64,000 nucleotides of DNA from Nematostella vectensis (taxonomy: Eukaryota; Cnidaria; Anthozoa; Actiniaria; Edwardsiidae): NCBI RefSeq assembly GCF_932526225.1, contig NC_064038.1, positions 10,415,070 through 10,479,069 on the forward strand, given 5' to 3'. Position 1 is the stretch's first letter, and the number at the start of each line of letters is the position of its first letter. Shown here piece by piece: positions 12,201 to 23,000 of the stretch. A program made the position numbers and the translations under genes. The notes beneath the pieces are model-generated. The model ran no database searches, had not been told where the DNA came from, and worked only from the letters and a program-made list of their open reading frames with translations.

Positions 12201-13157
12201 TAGGCGAGTGCGACTCACGCGCAACACGAGTGAAAGGTAATTACAAGGCGAGTGCGACTCACGCGCAAAACGAGTGAAAGGTAATTACAAGGCGAGTGCG
12301 ACTCACGCGCAAAACGGGTGAAAGGTAATTACTAGGCGAGTGCGACTCACGCGCAACACGAGTGAAAGGTAATTACTAGACGAGTGCGACTCATGCGCAA
12401 CACGAGTGAAAGGTAATTACAAGGCGAGTGCGACTCACGCGCAACACGAGTGAAAGGTAATTACTAGGCGAGTGCGACTCAAGCGCAACACGAGTGAAAG
12501 GTAATTACTAGGCGAGTGCGACTCACGCGCAACACGAGTGAAAGGTAATTACTAGGCGAGTGCGACTCACGCGCAACACGAGTGAAAGGTAATTACTAGG
12601 CGAGTGCGACTCACGCGCAACACGAGTGAAAGGTAATTACAAGGCGAGTGCGACTCACGCGCAAAACGAGTGAAAGGTAATTACTAGGCGAGTGCGACTC
12701 ACGCGCAACACCAGTGAAAGGTAATTACCAGGCGAGTGCAACTCAGGCGCAACACGAGTGAAAGTTAATTACTAGACGAGTGCGACTCATGCGCAACATG
12801 AGTGAAAGGTAATTACTAGGCGAGTGCAACTCACGCGCAACACGAGTGAAAGGTAATTACTAGGCGAGTGCGATTCACGCGCAACACAAGTGAAAGGTAA
12901 TTACAAGGCGAGTGTGACTCACGCGCAAAACGAGTGAAAGGTAATTACCAGGCGAGTGCGACTCACGCGCAAAACGAGTGAAAGGTAATTACTAGGCGAG
13001 TGCGACTCACGCGCAACACGAGTGAAAGGTAATTACTAGACGAGTGCAACTCACGCGCAACACGAGTGAAAGGTAATTACTAGGCGAGTACAACTCACGC
13101 GCAACACGAGCGAAAGGTAATTACTAGGCGAGTTCAACTCACGCGCATCACGAGCGA
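9264..13157. repeat. 44-bp satellite array 1 (about 88 copies)
   Basis: Head-to-tail monomers of 44 bp containing GGTAATTACTAGGCGAGTGC, then GACTCACGCGCAACACGAGT and GAAA. The period was measured directly, for example 12541 to 12585. Each monomer holds the inverted pair GAGT-GCG-ACTC, a TAATTA core and up to five CpGs. A distinctive variant, GCGATTCATGCACAAACGTG, recurs at 10674, 10981, 11420 and 11771, showing higher-order duplication of blocks of 7-10 monomers. Because 44 is not a multiple of 3 there is no sustained reading frame. Boundaries are within about 20 bp. Confidence 0.97.
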
Positions 13158-13306
13158 ATAAGGTGTAAACAGATATTATGTGAGATGTACACAGATGTGT
13201 AAGATGTAAACAGATATGTAAGATGTATAGATATGTAAGGTTTTCAATAAAAGAGAATTATGACCAACACAAAAATATAGTCTTGAACTGTAAATTTCTT
13301 ATTTAA

Positions 13307-13312
13307 TTTATT
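13307..13312 (-). terminator. Poly(A) signal of gene A
   Basis: AATAAA on the minus strand about 170 bp past the gene A stop codon. Gene B has AATAAA at nearly the same distance from its stop (33288-33293). Confidence 0.5.
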
Positions 13313-13480
13313 AATAAAGAATGTCGTCTTGTTTTACAAATTACAATAAATTACAGTAAATAAAGACAGGTTGCGGGACAGACACAAATGAAGCGACAAT
13401 GCTTTATCAAAAACAGGTTTGTGTGGTTTATCAGTCGGAGCTATTCTATTCTGTGTTGCGTCGGTTGGAGCGACTTCATT

Positions 13481-15600
13481 TTATGTTTTGTAGACTTCCT
13501 GGACACACTCCAAGCCCGCATCCTTACAGGTAGACTTCTCCTTGACGCTGCTGGCGTTCATAAGGCACTCACGAGCGTCGGAAAGACATTTTCTCTGCAA
13601 AACAAGCATTGGTTTGACTATGGAGCTCATGATGTCATTTCAAGATGCAAACAGAGACTTTGTATTTGGAAGTTATGAATTTGCGCGCACTATTAGTCTC
13701 ATTTGTGTCAATGTGAGCCGAATCAAATTGGGAATTCATATATTAGCTAAGTTAGCAAATTAACTTACTAGTACTAGTAAATGAAGTTGGGGGCGAGAAA
13801 TTTTAGTGGTATTATTTTGAAATTTTATAGAATTTTAAAATTTTATAGGAAAAAACATACTAGTAAACAACAAATAACATTTCAAAATAATACCACTAAA
13901 CTTTCTCGCCCCCAATTTCATTTACTAGTACTAGTAAGTTAATTTGCTAACTTAGAAAATATATGAATTCCCAATCAAATTCGTGCTCACAGAATAAAAT
14001 CTCGTACTAACAGAATAAAATCTCGTACCCACGGAAAAAAAATCGCGTGCTCACAGAATAAAATCTCGTGCTCACGGAATAAACTCTCGTGCTCACGGAA
14101 TAATATCTCGTGCTGACAGAATAATAATTATCTCGTGCTCACGGAATAAAATCTTGTGCTCACAGAATAAAATCTCGTGCTCACGGAATAAAATCTCGTG
14201 CTCACAGAATAAAATCTTATCCTCACAGAATAATAAAAAAAAACGACTCCCGGAGCAGTAGGTAATAAATTCCGTAAGAACAGATTGAAATCCTGTGCAC
14301 AGCCGTGTATTTTGGTGAATGAACAGAAAACCGTATGGTACGTTTTTCTCATGGTAGGGTTATAGATGGTAAAGAAGTCCTCCCTTCCCCTCCCCTCCCC
14401 TCCCCTCCCCTCCCCTCCCCTCCCCTCCCCTCCCCTCCCCTCCCCTCCCCTCCCCTCCCCTCCCCTCCCCTCCCCTCCCCTCCCCTCCCCTCCCCTCCCC
14501 TCCCCTCCCCTCCCCTCCCCTCCCCTCCCTTCCCTTCCCTTCCCTTCCCTTCCCTTCCCTTCCCTTCCCTTCCCTTCCCTTCCCTTCCCTTCCCTTCCCT
14601 TCCCGTACCTCCACTTACCCACGGCTGTGCCTGTTCTGGTGTTTTATTACTATATTGTGGCTCGTCGGTTAGAAGAATATCACGAAGTAGTTCCCTTGCA
14701 CTATTGCGTTCCAGGCACTTCAAGGTCGCCTCCCTACAAGCAATCCTCTCACTTTTGCTGAAGGCGTTAATGCACTCAGTAGCGTTGAAAAAACAAGAAT
14801 GCTGCAAAACCAAGCATTGGTTTGACTGTGGAGCTCAATATGCAAACAGAGACTTTGTTTTGGAAGATATGAATTTTTACGCACTATTTGTTTCATGGGT
14901 GTTAATGCGAACCAAAGTAAATTCGTACTCACAGAATAAAATCTCGTGCTCACAGAATAAAATCTCGTGCTTAAGGAATAAAATCTAGTTCTCGCGGAAT
15001 AAAATATCTTGCTCACAGAATAAAATATCCTGCCCACAGAATAAAATCTCGTGCTCACAGAATAAAATCTCGTGCTCACAGAATAAAATATCGTGCTTAA
15101 GGAATAAAATCTCGTGCTCACAGAACGAAAAAGAGGTCCAGGAGCAAGGAAAGGAATACGTGAGCATGGTTTGAAATCACGTGCAGTAGCCGAGTATTTT
15201 GGGTCATTGAACAGAAAACCGTATGGTACGTTTTGCTCTTGGCAGGGTTGTAGATGATAAAGAAGTCCTCCCTTCCCTCCCTGGTCTCCAAAGTCCTTTG
15301 CAGCCACTCGTGTTTGAGTTACACAACGCTCACCGTCACCAAGCAACGCAACGGCGATTGGTTCAGAGCGACCACACCCACGCGTTCGAAGGAGGCGCTT
15401 GGTGGCATGAGGAGTTGCGTGACTCCAACACGAGCGGCTTCTAAGAAGAAAATTCCGTTTCTTACAAATTTCTCTGGAGTAATGCCATGAAGGAATTCTC
15501 CTGAACGTTTTGTCAGACGATGACCTCTCTTTGACCGTGCCTCTACCAGCGTTAAAGCTAGTAGCAACGTCACGAGAATACACGCCATGTATACCTTCAT
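13481..15600 (-). CDS. Gene A: secreted protein with two four-cysteine modules
   Basis: Three exons read on the minus strand: 15600-15466, 14801-14619 and 13594-13481. All junctions are phase 0, and the predicted length is 143 residues. Exon 1 encodes a strong signal peptide (residues 1-21, hydrophobic core VTLLLALTLV) and a basic linker with a KR pair at 31-32, ending at a GTAAGA donor. Exon 2 follows a TTTTGCAG acceptor, has Cys at exon positions 3, 10, 22 and 29 (C-x6-C-x11-C-x6-C) and ends at a perfect GTAAGT donor. Exon 3 also follows TTTTGCAG and has C-x6-C-x12-C-x6-C, with a stop shortly after. A TATA box and a poly(A) signal flank it. A paralogue, gene B, lies 20 kb away. I do not recognise the module. 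Secretion is well supported; venom, defence or signalling roles are only possibilities. Confidence 0.78.
13730..13972. mobile_element. 243-bp palindromic MITE with 9-bp TSD
   Basis: Starts GGGAATTCATATATT and ends with the inverse. The arms of about 85-95 bp include GGGGGCGAGAAA and its complement TTTCTCGCCCCC. It is flanked by perfect AATCAAATT duplications at 13721-13729 and 13973-13981. Nine-base target duplications suggest a Mutator-type relative. It sits inside intron 2 of gene A and is absent from the matching intron of gene B. Confidence 0.8.
13985..14228 (-). repeat. 21-bp minisatellite resembling splice donors, intron 2 of gene A
   Basis: About 10-11 units. Read on the minus strand, each unit contains GTGAGCACGAGATTTTATTC, which looks like a 5' splice site plus the first bases of the introns in this family. 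See the related arrays at 14925-15128, 33720-33775 and 34757-34855. Confidence 0.85.
14387..14606. repeat. Pentanucleotide microsatellite (CCCCT)n then (CCCTT)n
   Basis: About 220 bp of pure pentamers, first TCCCC and then TTCCC. On the minus strand, the gene A sense strand, it is GGGGA/GGGAA beginning only about 12 bases into intron 2. It opens several frames on both strands; those long frames are artefacts of a motif without stops. Confidence 0.95.
14925..15128 (-). repeat. 21-bp donor-like minisatellite in intron 1 of gene A
   Basis: About nine units of CTCACAGAATAAAATCTCGTG and variants, the same repeat as at 13985-14228. It starts exactly where, by comparison with gene B, an upstream module exon would have its splice donor. 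Confidence 0.85.
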
Positions 15601-15645
15601 GGTGGGAGCGACAACGCGGAGTGGATCCCCACGGTGTTTTCATCT

Positions 15646-15652
15646 CTTTATA
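15646..15652 (-). promoter_or_regulatory. TATA box of gene A
   Basis: TATAAAG on the minus strand, 46 bases upstream of the gene A start codon. It is embedded in a block (GAATCGCTTATAAAGAGATG) identical in the gene B promoter, implying a short 5' UTR of roughly 20 bases. Confidence 0.7.
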
Positions 15653-15927
15653 AGCGATTCGCCTTTGAATTTTCTTTATCAACTTGACGACCTCACTATC
15701 GCCAGCCTTCATACGTCAAATTGCGAAATTGTCGGCATTGCTTTTATTGTTATCGTGGTATGTTTATCGGAGGACTTTTCTCTTTATCCGCTTGTCTAGC
15801 GACTTCCCCAGATTATAACAGCATTGTCATTTTATCCTTCAAACAAGTTATTTTTATTATTGCGTGGAAACCAAACCTAACAATATGAACGGTTAAATCC
15901 CGCATAGAAACTCCTTCGGGGTTTTAG

Positions 15928-18045
15928 TCTACGGAACAGATGCTCATTTGCATAAGCCACTGTCCGGCGTCCTCGATTCCATGCGACGCCATTTTCTGCC
16001 ATTTGTCATGCCAACAGCCCACGCTTTGACGAAGGCGATGTTTTGCGTTTTATGTTTTGCGTTTTAAGTTTTATTACATTTATAACATTAGATAGTATGC
16101 TCGCCTGTTATACTTTTTAAACAAAAAAAATATCATGACAATAAAGTATAAGGGTCAACTTATCTCATGTTAGCAACTTCCTGAGAAGTCTTGAAAGAAT
16201 CAGATTTTGGCGATATTTTGAAGAGAATGAATCACATGAGAAAAGTTCTAACTCACTAAATTTCACATTTTTGGTACATCCAGTCATAAGCAAAGTTAAA
16301 AGCCGAGACTCACAGCATAGCTAAAACTGTTATTTTACTTAATCTGAGTGAACTCTGAGCTCATATTTCCACCTGGTTTTAAGATTATTAAACGATTACA
16401 AGCTTGCATGGTTTTACCGTCTCCAAGCCGCGAAGCACGCATGTAATTATATTCTATATATCTCGAAAAGGCGTGGAAATCGCTGGAAAGTTTGTATTGG
16501 ACGTTTGATAAGAATTCCTTCAGGAATATGTCTGGGAGGTCTGATTTCCGTAGCACCCTTTATTAAGAGCAAAAAGTCCTTCAATAGAATAGACATGCAA
16601 CAACAGCCAATAATTATGTTTGCTTCTAAAAACATTTTTGGTACACCTTGCCATAGACTCGTTTTATGAAAATAATTACAATATATGAATCTCCAACTAA
16701 TAAACTCTCGGTGTGTGAAAGATGGGCTCCAGATCCTAACGCGTAAAAAATAGGAGGATAAATTCAAAAGTGTGTCATTTACTCAGTCTCGACTAAATCT
16801 TTGTTCTAGCCGTAGAAGCGTGCGTAAATAGCAAACAAATGAACAAGTGACCGTGCATTCCAGCATGGCAACTGTGTTAAAAATAAACTTCCCTCTTTTT
16901 TTTCCAAAATTTTGTTTATTTGGACTAAATACAATTTTGTTATTATGCGTGAACATTACTCTTTAGGATGAGGCACAATTTAGAAAATGAAAACGAATAA
17001 AACGCTCAAAATATAATTTTATTCACGTCCTAGAGATTTTATGCTAATAAGTCGAGAATGATTTTTATTGTAAATTTCCTCTTCGCATTATCATGGGGCG
17101 TTCTTCTAGAAATGTCTCTGTTATAATTAAAATAATTCCTAAAATATTGGGGTCATTTGCCTTTAAGGCTCTTGTTTACCAATTTCAGAATATTAAGGTC
17201 ACGTCTTACATGCAATCCTGGCCAGCGCTAGCACTGTATAAACTCGGCATTCACACATATCGTGGGAAAATCTCAACCATTGATGTTATCGTGTTCTTTG
17301 ATGTGTGTTGTTTTCTCTATATTGACCCTTAGCTCAAGGTGGATAAAGGCGTCAAGAGCTTTCGTGGGGGACCAATAATGGCGCGAGGTTATCATTTCAT
17401 GAATTTTAGCCCCCATGTATTCTCTTTAAAGTCCCCATCCAATCCAATCTTGGTCTGACTGGACCCTCTAATGCAAACAGTCTACGGAACAGATGCTCAT
17501 TTGCATAAGCCACTGTCCGGCGTCCTCGATTCCATGCGACGCCATTGACGTCATCGTTTCACAGGGATGAGATAACTTATCAAGCTTTCTACGTAGCTCA
17601 ATGATAATAAACCCAAGCCTGTACTTGAGCGCAAACTTTGAAACATTTCAAAATTTAACGTGAGCAACTTTTCTAGCCGAATTCTTTTAAATTTTTTTCA
17701 GGAAACGCACTAAAAGTATAGATATGTTGGAAGAGAGCTTCTGAGGAGAAATGCGACCGAACAGAGCATTTTGGGGTTTGAGTTAGAAGGCTGTTTTACT
17801 CAAAGTTTCTAAGCTGGTCGCAAAACTTTGTAAATCATTCACATTAACATGATCATTTCTAAGAAATCTTGAAGATCGGACGTATTTGGTTCTTTCCTTC
17901 ACTAAAATATATCCTTCAGCCTTGTTATGCAACAGCTGAACTATTCAATTTCATCATAACAGCCATTCAAATTTCGCGCCCTATTTTTATGTTGATTTTA
18001 TACATATTTAGTATATAAGTGATGGTAGTAATATATTCTTAATAA
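15928..18045. other. Rearranged flank between gene A and the Penelope element
   Basis: No gene supported. A 65-bp block starting AGTCTACGGAACAGATGCTC occurs twice in the same orientation (about 15930-15994 and 17480-17546). Between the copies, 17200-17475 matches the reverse complement of 35590-36080 upstream of gene B, so part of this flank is inverted relative to locus B. The remaining sequence is AT-rich and unassigned. Confidence 0.6.
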
Positions 18046-18088
18046 ATCTCCTGATGAGTGGGCAACCACGAAACAGGCTTGTAGAGAT
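18046..18088 (+). ncRNA. Hammerhead ribozyme of a Penelope-like element
   Basis: All core elements are present and pair correctly. Stem I is ATCTC (18046-18050) with GAGAT (18084-18088). The core CTGATGA is at 18051-18057. Stem II is GTGG/CCAC closed by a GCAA loop (18058-18069), followed by GAAA at 18070-18073. Stem III is minimal (A73-U82, C74-G81, A75-U80) and leads to the cleavage triplet GUA, with predicted cut after 18083. Minimal stem III type I hammerheads are an established feature of Penelope-like retroelement terminal repeats, and this one precedes such an element. Confidence 0.88.
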
Positions 18089-18103
18089 GAAACGGTAGTT
18101 CGC

Positions 18104-20033
18104 GTGTTTTTTTTCCTACAAACCAAGATATATCCCGCTCTACACCTATGTATTGAGCACTGTTATATGAACGCCTGTACTCACGCATTAGCTCCAAGTT
18201 TCAGCTTGTCGAGCACTCTACGGCTACCCATAATGGAAAAATTCAGCATTAACTACTCGTCCAAGAATATCCCACTACCATCACGTAATGACTACCTTCA
18301 ACGCCTCATCGAAAAGACCGAGCACTTTTTACGCAGAATGCGCTGGAAAGCCGACTTCTTTCTCAACCCCGATCCCACTTCGTTTTCAAAAGAAACGTAC
18401 GGCTTCAAATCGACCAAAAACCCTCCTCCTATTGATGAATTAAAAGACTTTGAAGACGACATGCTGAAAATGATCCAGTCCGTAAAATTCAAAGAAGCGA
18501 GCAGCCCATTCCTCAACAAGCTAAAAAAGACAGCGACCGCATATAAAATGAACCAAAGCTCCTAGTCGCCGCCGACAAAACTACAAACTTCTATAAACAG
18601 AACCGTCAGCCTACAAGAATCTCCTAGAAAAAGACATAACAAAATCCTACAAGAAAGCTCCACCCGAGACTACGCAAGCCATCCACAAAGAAAACAAAAA
18701 CATCGCGACAAAACTAGGAATCGACGATAGAATGGAAACCACGGCCAACAAACAAGCATTTATAACACTCAAAGACCACAAACCGAACTTCGCTAATAAA
18801 CCGACCTGCAGACTCATCAACCCTACCAAGTCCGAAATAGGCAAGATCAGCAAAAGTATCCTCGACCGCATCAACACCACCATCGCAACAAAACGTAACT
18901 TTCACCAATGGAAAAGCACTAAAGCCGTAATCGACTGGTTCACATCAACAAAAAACAAGACAGCATCCAACTTTATATGTTTCGACATAGTGGAATTCTA
19001 CCCATCCATCAGCCAAGAACTCCTAAACAAAGCCCTCGACCGCTGACTACGACTGCATCACCGCTGAAGAAAAAAACATCATAACCCACGCCAAGAGCTC
19101 TATCCTAGTTCACAACCAAACACCCTGGAACAAAAAAGGCAACTCGACATTCGACGTGACAATGGGAAGCTACGACGGCGCAGAAACATGCAAACTTGTA
19201 GGCAACTTCCTCCTCTCCCAACTCCAAGACCTTAACATCAACGTAGGATTCTACCGCGACGACGGACTAGCCATCACAAGCGCCACACCTAAAAACAGAA
19301 AATATCAAGAAAGAACTATGCCGCATCTTTAACAACAAGGGACTGCGAATCACCATAGAAGCCAACAGGCGAGTAGTCAACTTCCTTACGTCACATTCGA
19401 CATGAACCGCAACACCTACCAGCCTTTCACCAAACCGAACGCCCCACTACAGTACGTCCACCGCGAAAGCAACCACCCACCTACCATCACAAAGAATATC
19501 CCTGCCAGTATCAACAAACGCTTATCTACACTATCACATCAGACAAAGAAACCTTCGACCAAGCCGCCTCGCCATATCAGAAAGCACCCGACGAAAGTGG
19601 ATATAACTACACGCTGCACTACGAACCAAACACCACAAGCAAACGCAAGAACCGCCAGCGCAACAACATCATCTGGTACAACCCCCATTTCAGCAAGAAC
19701 ACAAGCACCAACATCGGCCACAGATTCCTCTCACTCATAGACAAGCACTTCCCTAAAGACCACAAACTCAGAAAAATCTTCAACCGGAACACGATCAAAA
19801 TCAGTTATAGCTGCATGAGCAACACCAAGCAGATAATTGACAGCCACAACAAACGCATAATCGCCTCATCAATAACAACCGAAGACGCCCCTACCTCCCT
19901 CACCACCGCCAATAACAAAACATGCAACTGCAGACAAAATAACGCGTGCCCCCTTGACGGAAACTGCCTCCAATCATCTGTTATCTACCAAGCTACTGTT
20001 ACTACTACAACTACACTACAACTACTACTACTA
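18104..20033 (+). pseudogene. Penelope-like retroelement, frameshifted and 3'-truncated
   Basis: Several frames together read as a Penelope-like reverse transcriptase. An N-terminal region (18104-18565) includes LRRMRWKADFFL. Next comes FITLKDHKPNFANKPTCRLI (about 18760-18820) and FDIVEFYPSIS (about 18982-19014). The active-site segment GFYRDDGLAI lies near 19247-19276 in another frame. The C-terminal Cys motif CNCRQNNACPLDGNC and the start of a GIY-YIG endonuclease (VIYQATV) follow at about 19923-20003. At least three frameshifts and stops break it, so it cannot be active. The endonuclease is cut off at a short CTA-rich junction where the 44-bp satellite begins. Codon use is A/C-rich and G-poor, unlike neighbouring genes. 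Confidence 0.9.
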
Positions 20034-23000
20034 CGCGCAACACGAGTGAAAGGTAATTACTAGATGAGTGCAACTCACGCGCAACACGAGCGAAAGGTAA
20101 TTACTAGGCGAGTGCGACTCGCGCGCAACACGAGCGAAAGGTAATTACTAGGCGAGTGCGACTCACGCGCAACACGAGTGAAAGGTAATTATTAAATGAG
20201 TGCGACTCACGCGCAACACGAGTGAAAGGTAATTACAAGGCGAGTGCAACTCACGCGCAACACGAGCGAAAGGTAATTACTAGATGAGTGCGACTCACGC
20301 GCAACAAGAGTGAAAGGTAATTACTAGGCGAGTGCGACTCACGTGCAACACGAGTGAAAGGTAATTACTAGGCGAGTGCGACTCACGCGCAACACGACTG
20401 AAAGGTAATTACTAGATGAGTGCGACTCACGCGCAACACAAGTGAAAGGTAATTACTAGGCGAGTGCGACTCACGCGCAACACGAGTGAAAGGTAATTAC
20501 TAGATGAGTGCGACTCGCGCAACACGAGCGAAAGGTAATTACTAGGCGAGTGCGACTCACGCGCAACACGAGCGAAAGGTAATTACTAAGCGAGTGCGAC
20601 TCACGCGCAACACGAGCGAAAGGTAATTACTAAGCGAGTGCGACTCACGCGCAACACGAGTGAAAGGTAATTACTAGGCGAGTGCGACTCACGCGCAACA
20701 CGAGTGAAAGGTGATTACTAGGCGAGTGCGACTCACGCGCAACACGAGTAAAAGGTGATAACTAGGCGAGTGCGACTCACGCGCAACACGAGTGAAAGGT
20801 GATTACTTGGCGATTGCGACTCACGCGCAACACGAGTGAAAGGTGATTACTAGGCGAGTGCGACTCACGCGCAACACGAGTGAAAGGTAATTGCTAGGCG
20901 AGTGCAACTCACGCGCAACACGCGCGAAATTTAATTACTAGATGAGTGCGACTCACTCGCAACACGAGCGAAAGGTAATTACTAGGCGAGTGCGACTCAC
21001 GCGCAACACGAGCGAAAGGTAATTACTAGGCGAGTGCGACTCACGCGCAACACGAGTGAAAGGTAATTACTAGGCGAGTGCGACTCACGCGCAACACGAG
21101 TGAAAGGTAATTACTAGGCGAGTGCAACTCACGCGCAACACGAGCGAAAGCTAATTACTAGGCGAGTGCGACTCACGCGCAACACGAGTGTAAGGTAATT
21201 ACTAGATTAGTGCGACTCAAGCGCAACACGAGTGAAAGGTAATTACTAGATGAGTGCGACTCACGCGCAACACGAGTGAAAGGTAATTACTAGGCGAGTG
21301 CGACTCACGCGCAACACGAGCGAAAGGTAATTACTAGGCGAGTGCGACTCACGCGCAACACGAGTGAAAGGTAATTACTAGGCGAGTGCGACTCACGCGC
21401 AACACGAGTGAAAGGTAATTACTAGGCGAGTGCAACTCACGCGCAACACGAGCGAAAGCTAATTACTAGGCGAGTGCGACTCACGCGCAACACGAGTGTA
21501 AGGTAATTACTAGGCGAATGCGACTCACACGCAACACGAGTGAAAGGTAATTACTAGGCGAGTGCGACTCAAGTGCAACACGAGTGAAAGGTAATTACAA
21601 GGCGAGTGCGACTCACGCGCAACACGAGTGAAAGGTAATTACTAGGCGAGTGCAACTCACGCGCAACACGAGTGAAAGGTAATTACTAGGCGAGTGCAAC
21701 TCACGCGCAACACGAGCGAAAGGTAATTACTAGGCGAGTGCGACTCAAGTGCAACACGAGTGAAAGGTAATTACTAGGCGAGTGCAACTCACGCGCAACA
21801 CGAGCGAAAGGTAATTACTAGGCGAGTGCGACTCACGCGCAACACGAATGAAAGGTAATTACTAGGCGAGTGCGACTCACGCGCAACACGAGTGTAAGGT
21901 AATTACTAGGCGAATGCGACTCACACGCAACACGAGTGAAAGGTAATTACTAGGCGAGTGCGACTCAAGTGCAACACGAGTGAAAGGTAATTACAAGGCG
22001 AGTGCGACTCACGCGCAACACGAGTGAAAGGTAATTACAAGGCGAGTGCAACTCACGCGCAACACGAGTGAAAGGTAATTACTAGGCGAGTGCGACTCAA
22101 GTGCAACACGAGTGAAAGGTAATTACTAGGTGAGTGCAACTCACGCGCAACACAAGTGAAAGGTAATTACTAGGCGAGTGCAACTCACGCGCAACACGAG
22201 TGAAAGGTAATTACTAGGCGAGAGCGACTCAAGTGCAACACGAGTGAAAGGTAATTACAAGGCGAGTGCGACTCAAGCGCAACACGAGCGAAAGGTAATT
22301 ACTAAGCGAGTGCGACTCACGCGCAACACGAGCGAAAGGTAATTACTAAGCGAGTGCGACTCACGCGCAACACGAGTGAAAGGTAATTACTAGGCGAGTG
22401 CGACTCACGCGCAACACGAGTGAAAGGTGATTACTAGGCGAGTGCGACTCACGCGCAACACGAGTAAAAGGTGATAACTAGGCGAGTGCGACTCACGCGC
22501 AACACGAGTGAAAGGTGATTACTTGGCGATTGCGACTCACGCGCAACACGAGTGAAAGGTGATTACTAGGCGAGTGCGACTCACGCGCAACACGAGTGAA
22601 AGGTAATTGCTAGGCGAGTGCAACTCACGCGCAACACGCGCGAAATTTAATTACTAGATGAGTGCGACTCACTCGCAACACGAGCGAAAGGTAATTACTA
22701 GGCGAGTGCGACTCACGCGCAACACGAGTGAAAGGTAATTACTAGGCGAGTGCGATTCAAGCGCAAAACGAGTGAAAGGTAATTACTAGATTAGTGCGAC
22801 TCAAGCGCAACACAAGCGAAATGTAATTACTAGGTGAGTGCGACTCACGCGCAACACGAGTGAAAGGTAATTACTAGATTAGTGCGACTCAAGCGCAACA
22901 CGAGTGAAAGGTAATTACTAGGCGAGTGCGACTCACGCGCAACACGAGTGAAAGGTAATTACTAGGCGAATGCGACTCACACGCAACACGAGTGAAAGGT

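Noticed and set aside
9264-13157. CRISPR-like array
   Set aside because: Units are directly abutting 44-mers with no unique spacers, in a clearly eukaryotic context. It is a satellite.
14128-14988. GREGKGREG and SPPLPSPPL frames
   Set aside because: Produced by the CCCCT/CCCTT microsatellite. The true coding part here is only the gene A exon at 14619-14801 on the minus strand.
16447-16767. 106-codon minus-strand frame
   Set aside because: AT-rich sequence with no family resemblance. Overlaps another random frame and lies in the rearranged flank near gene A.
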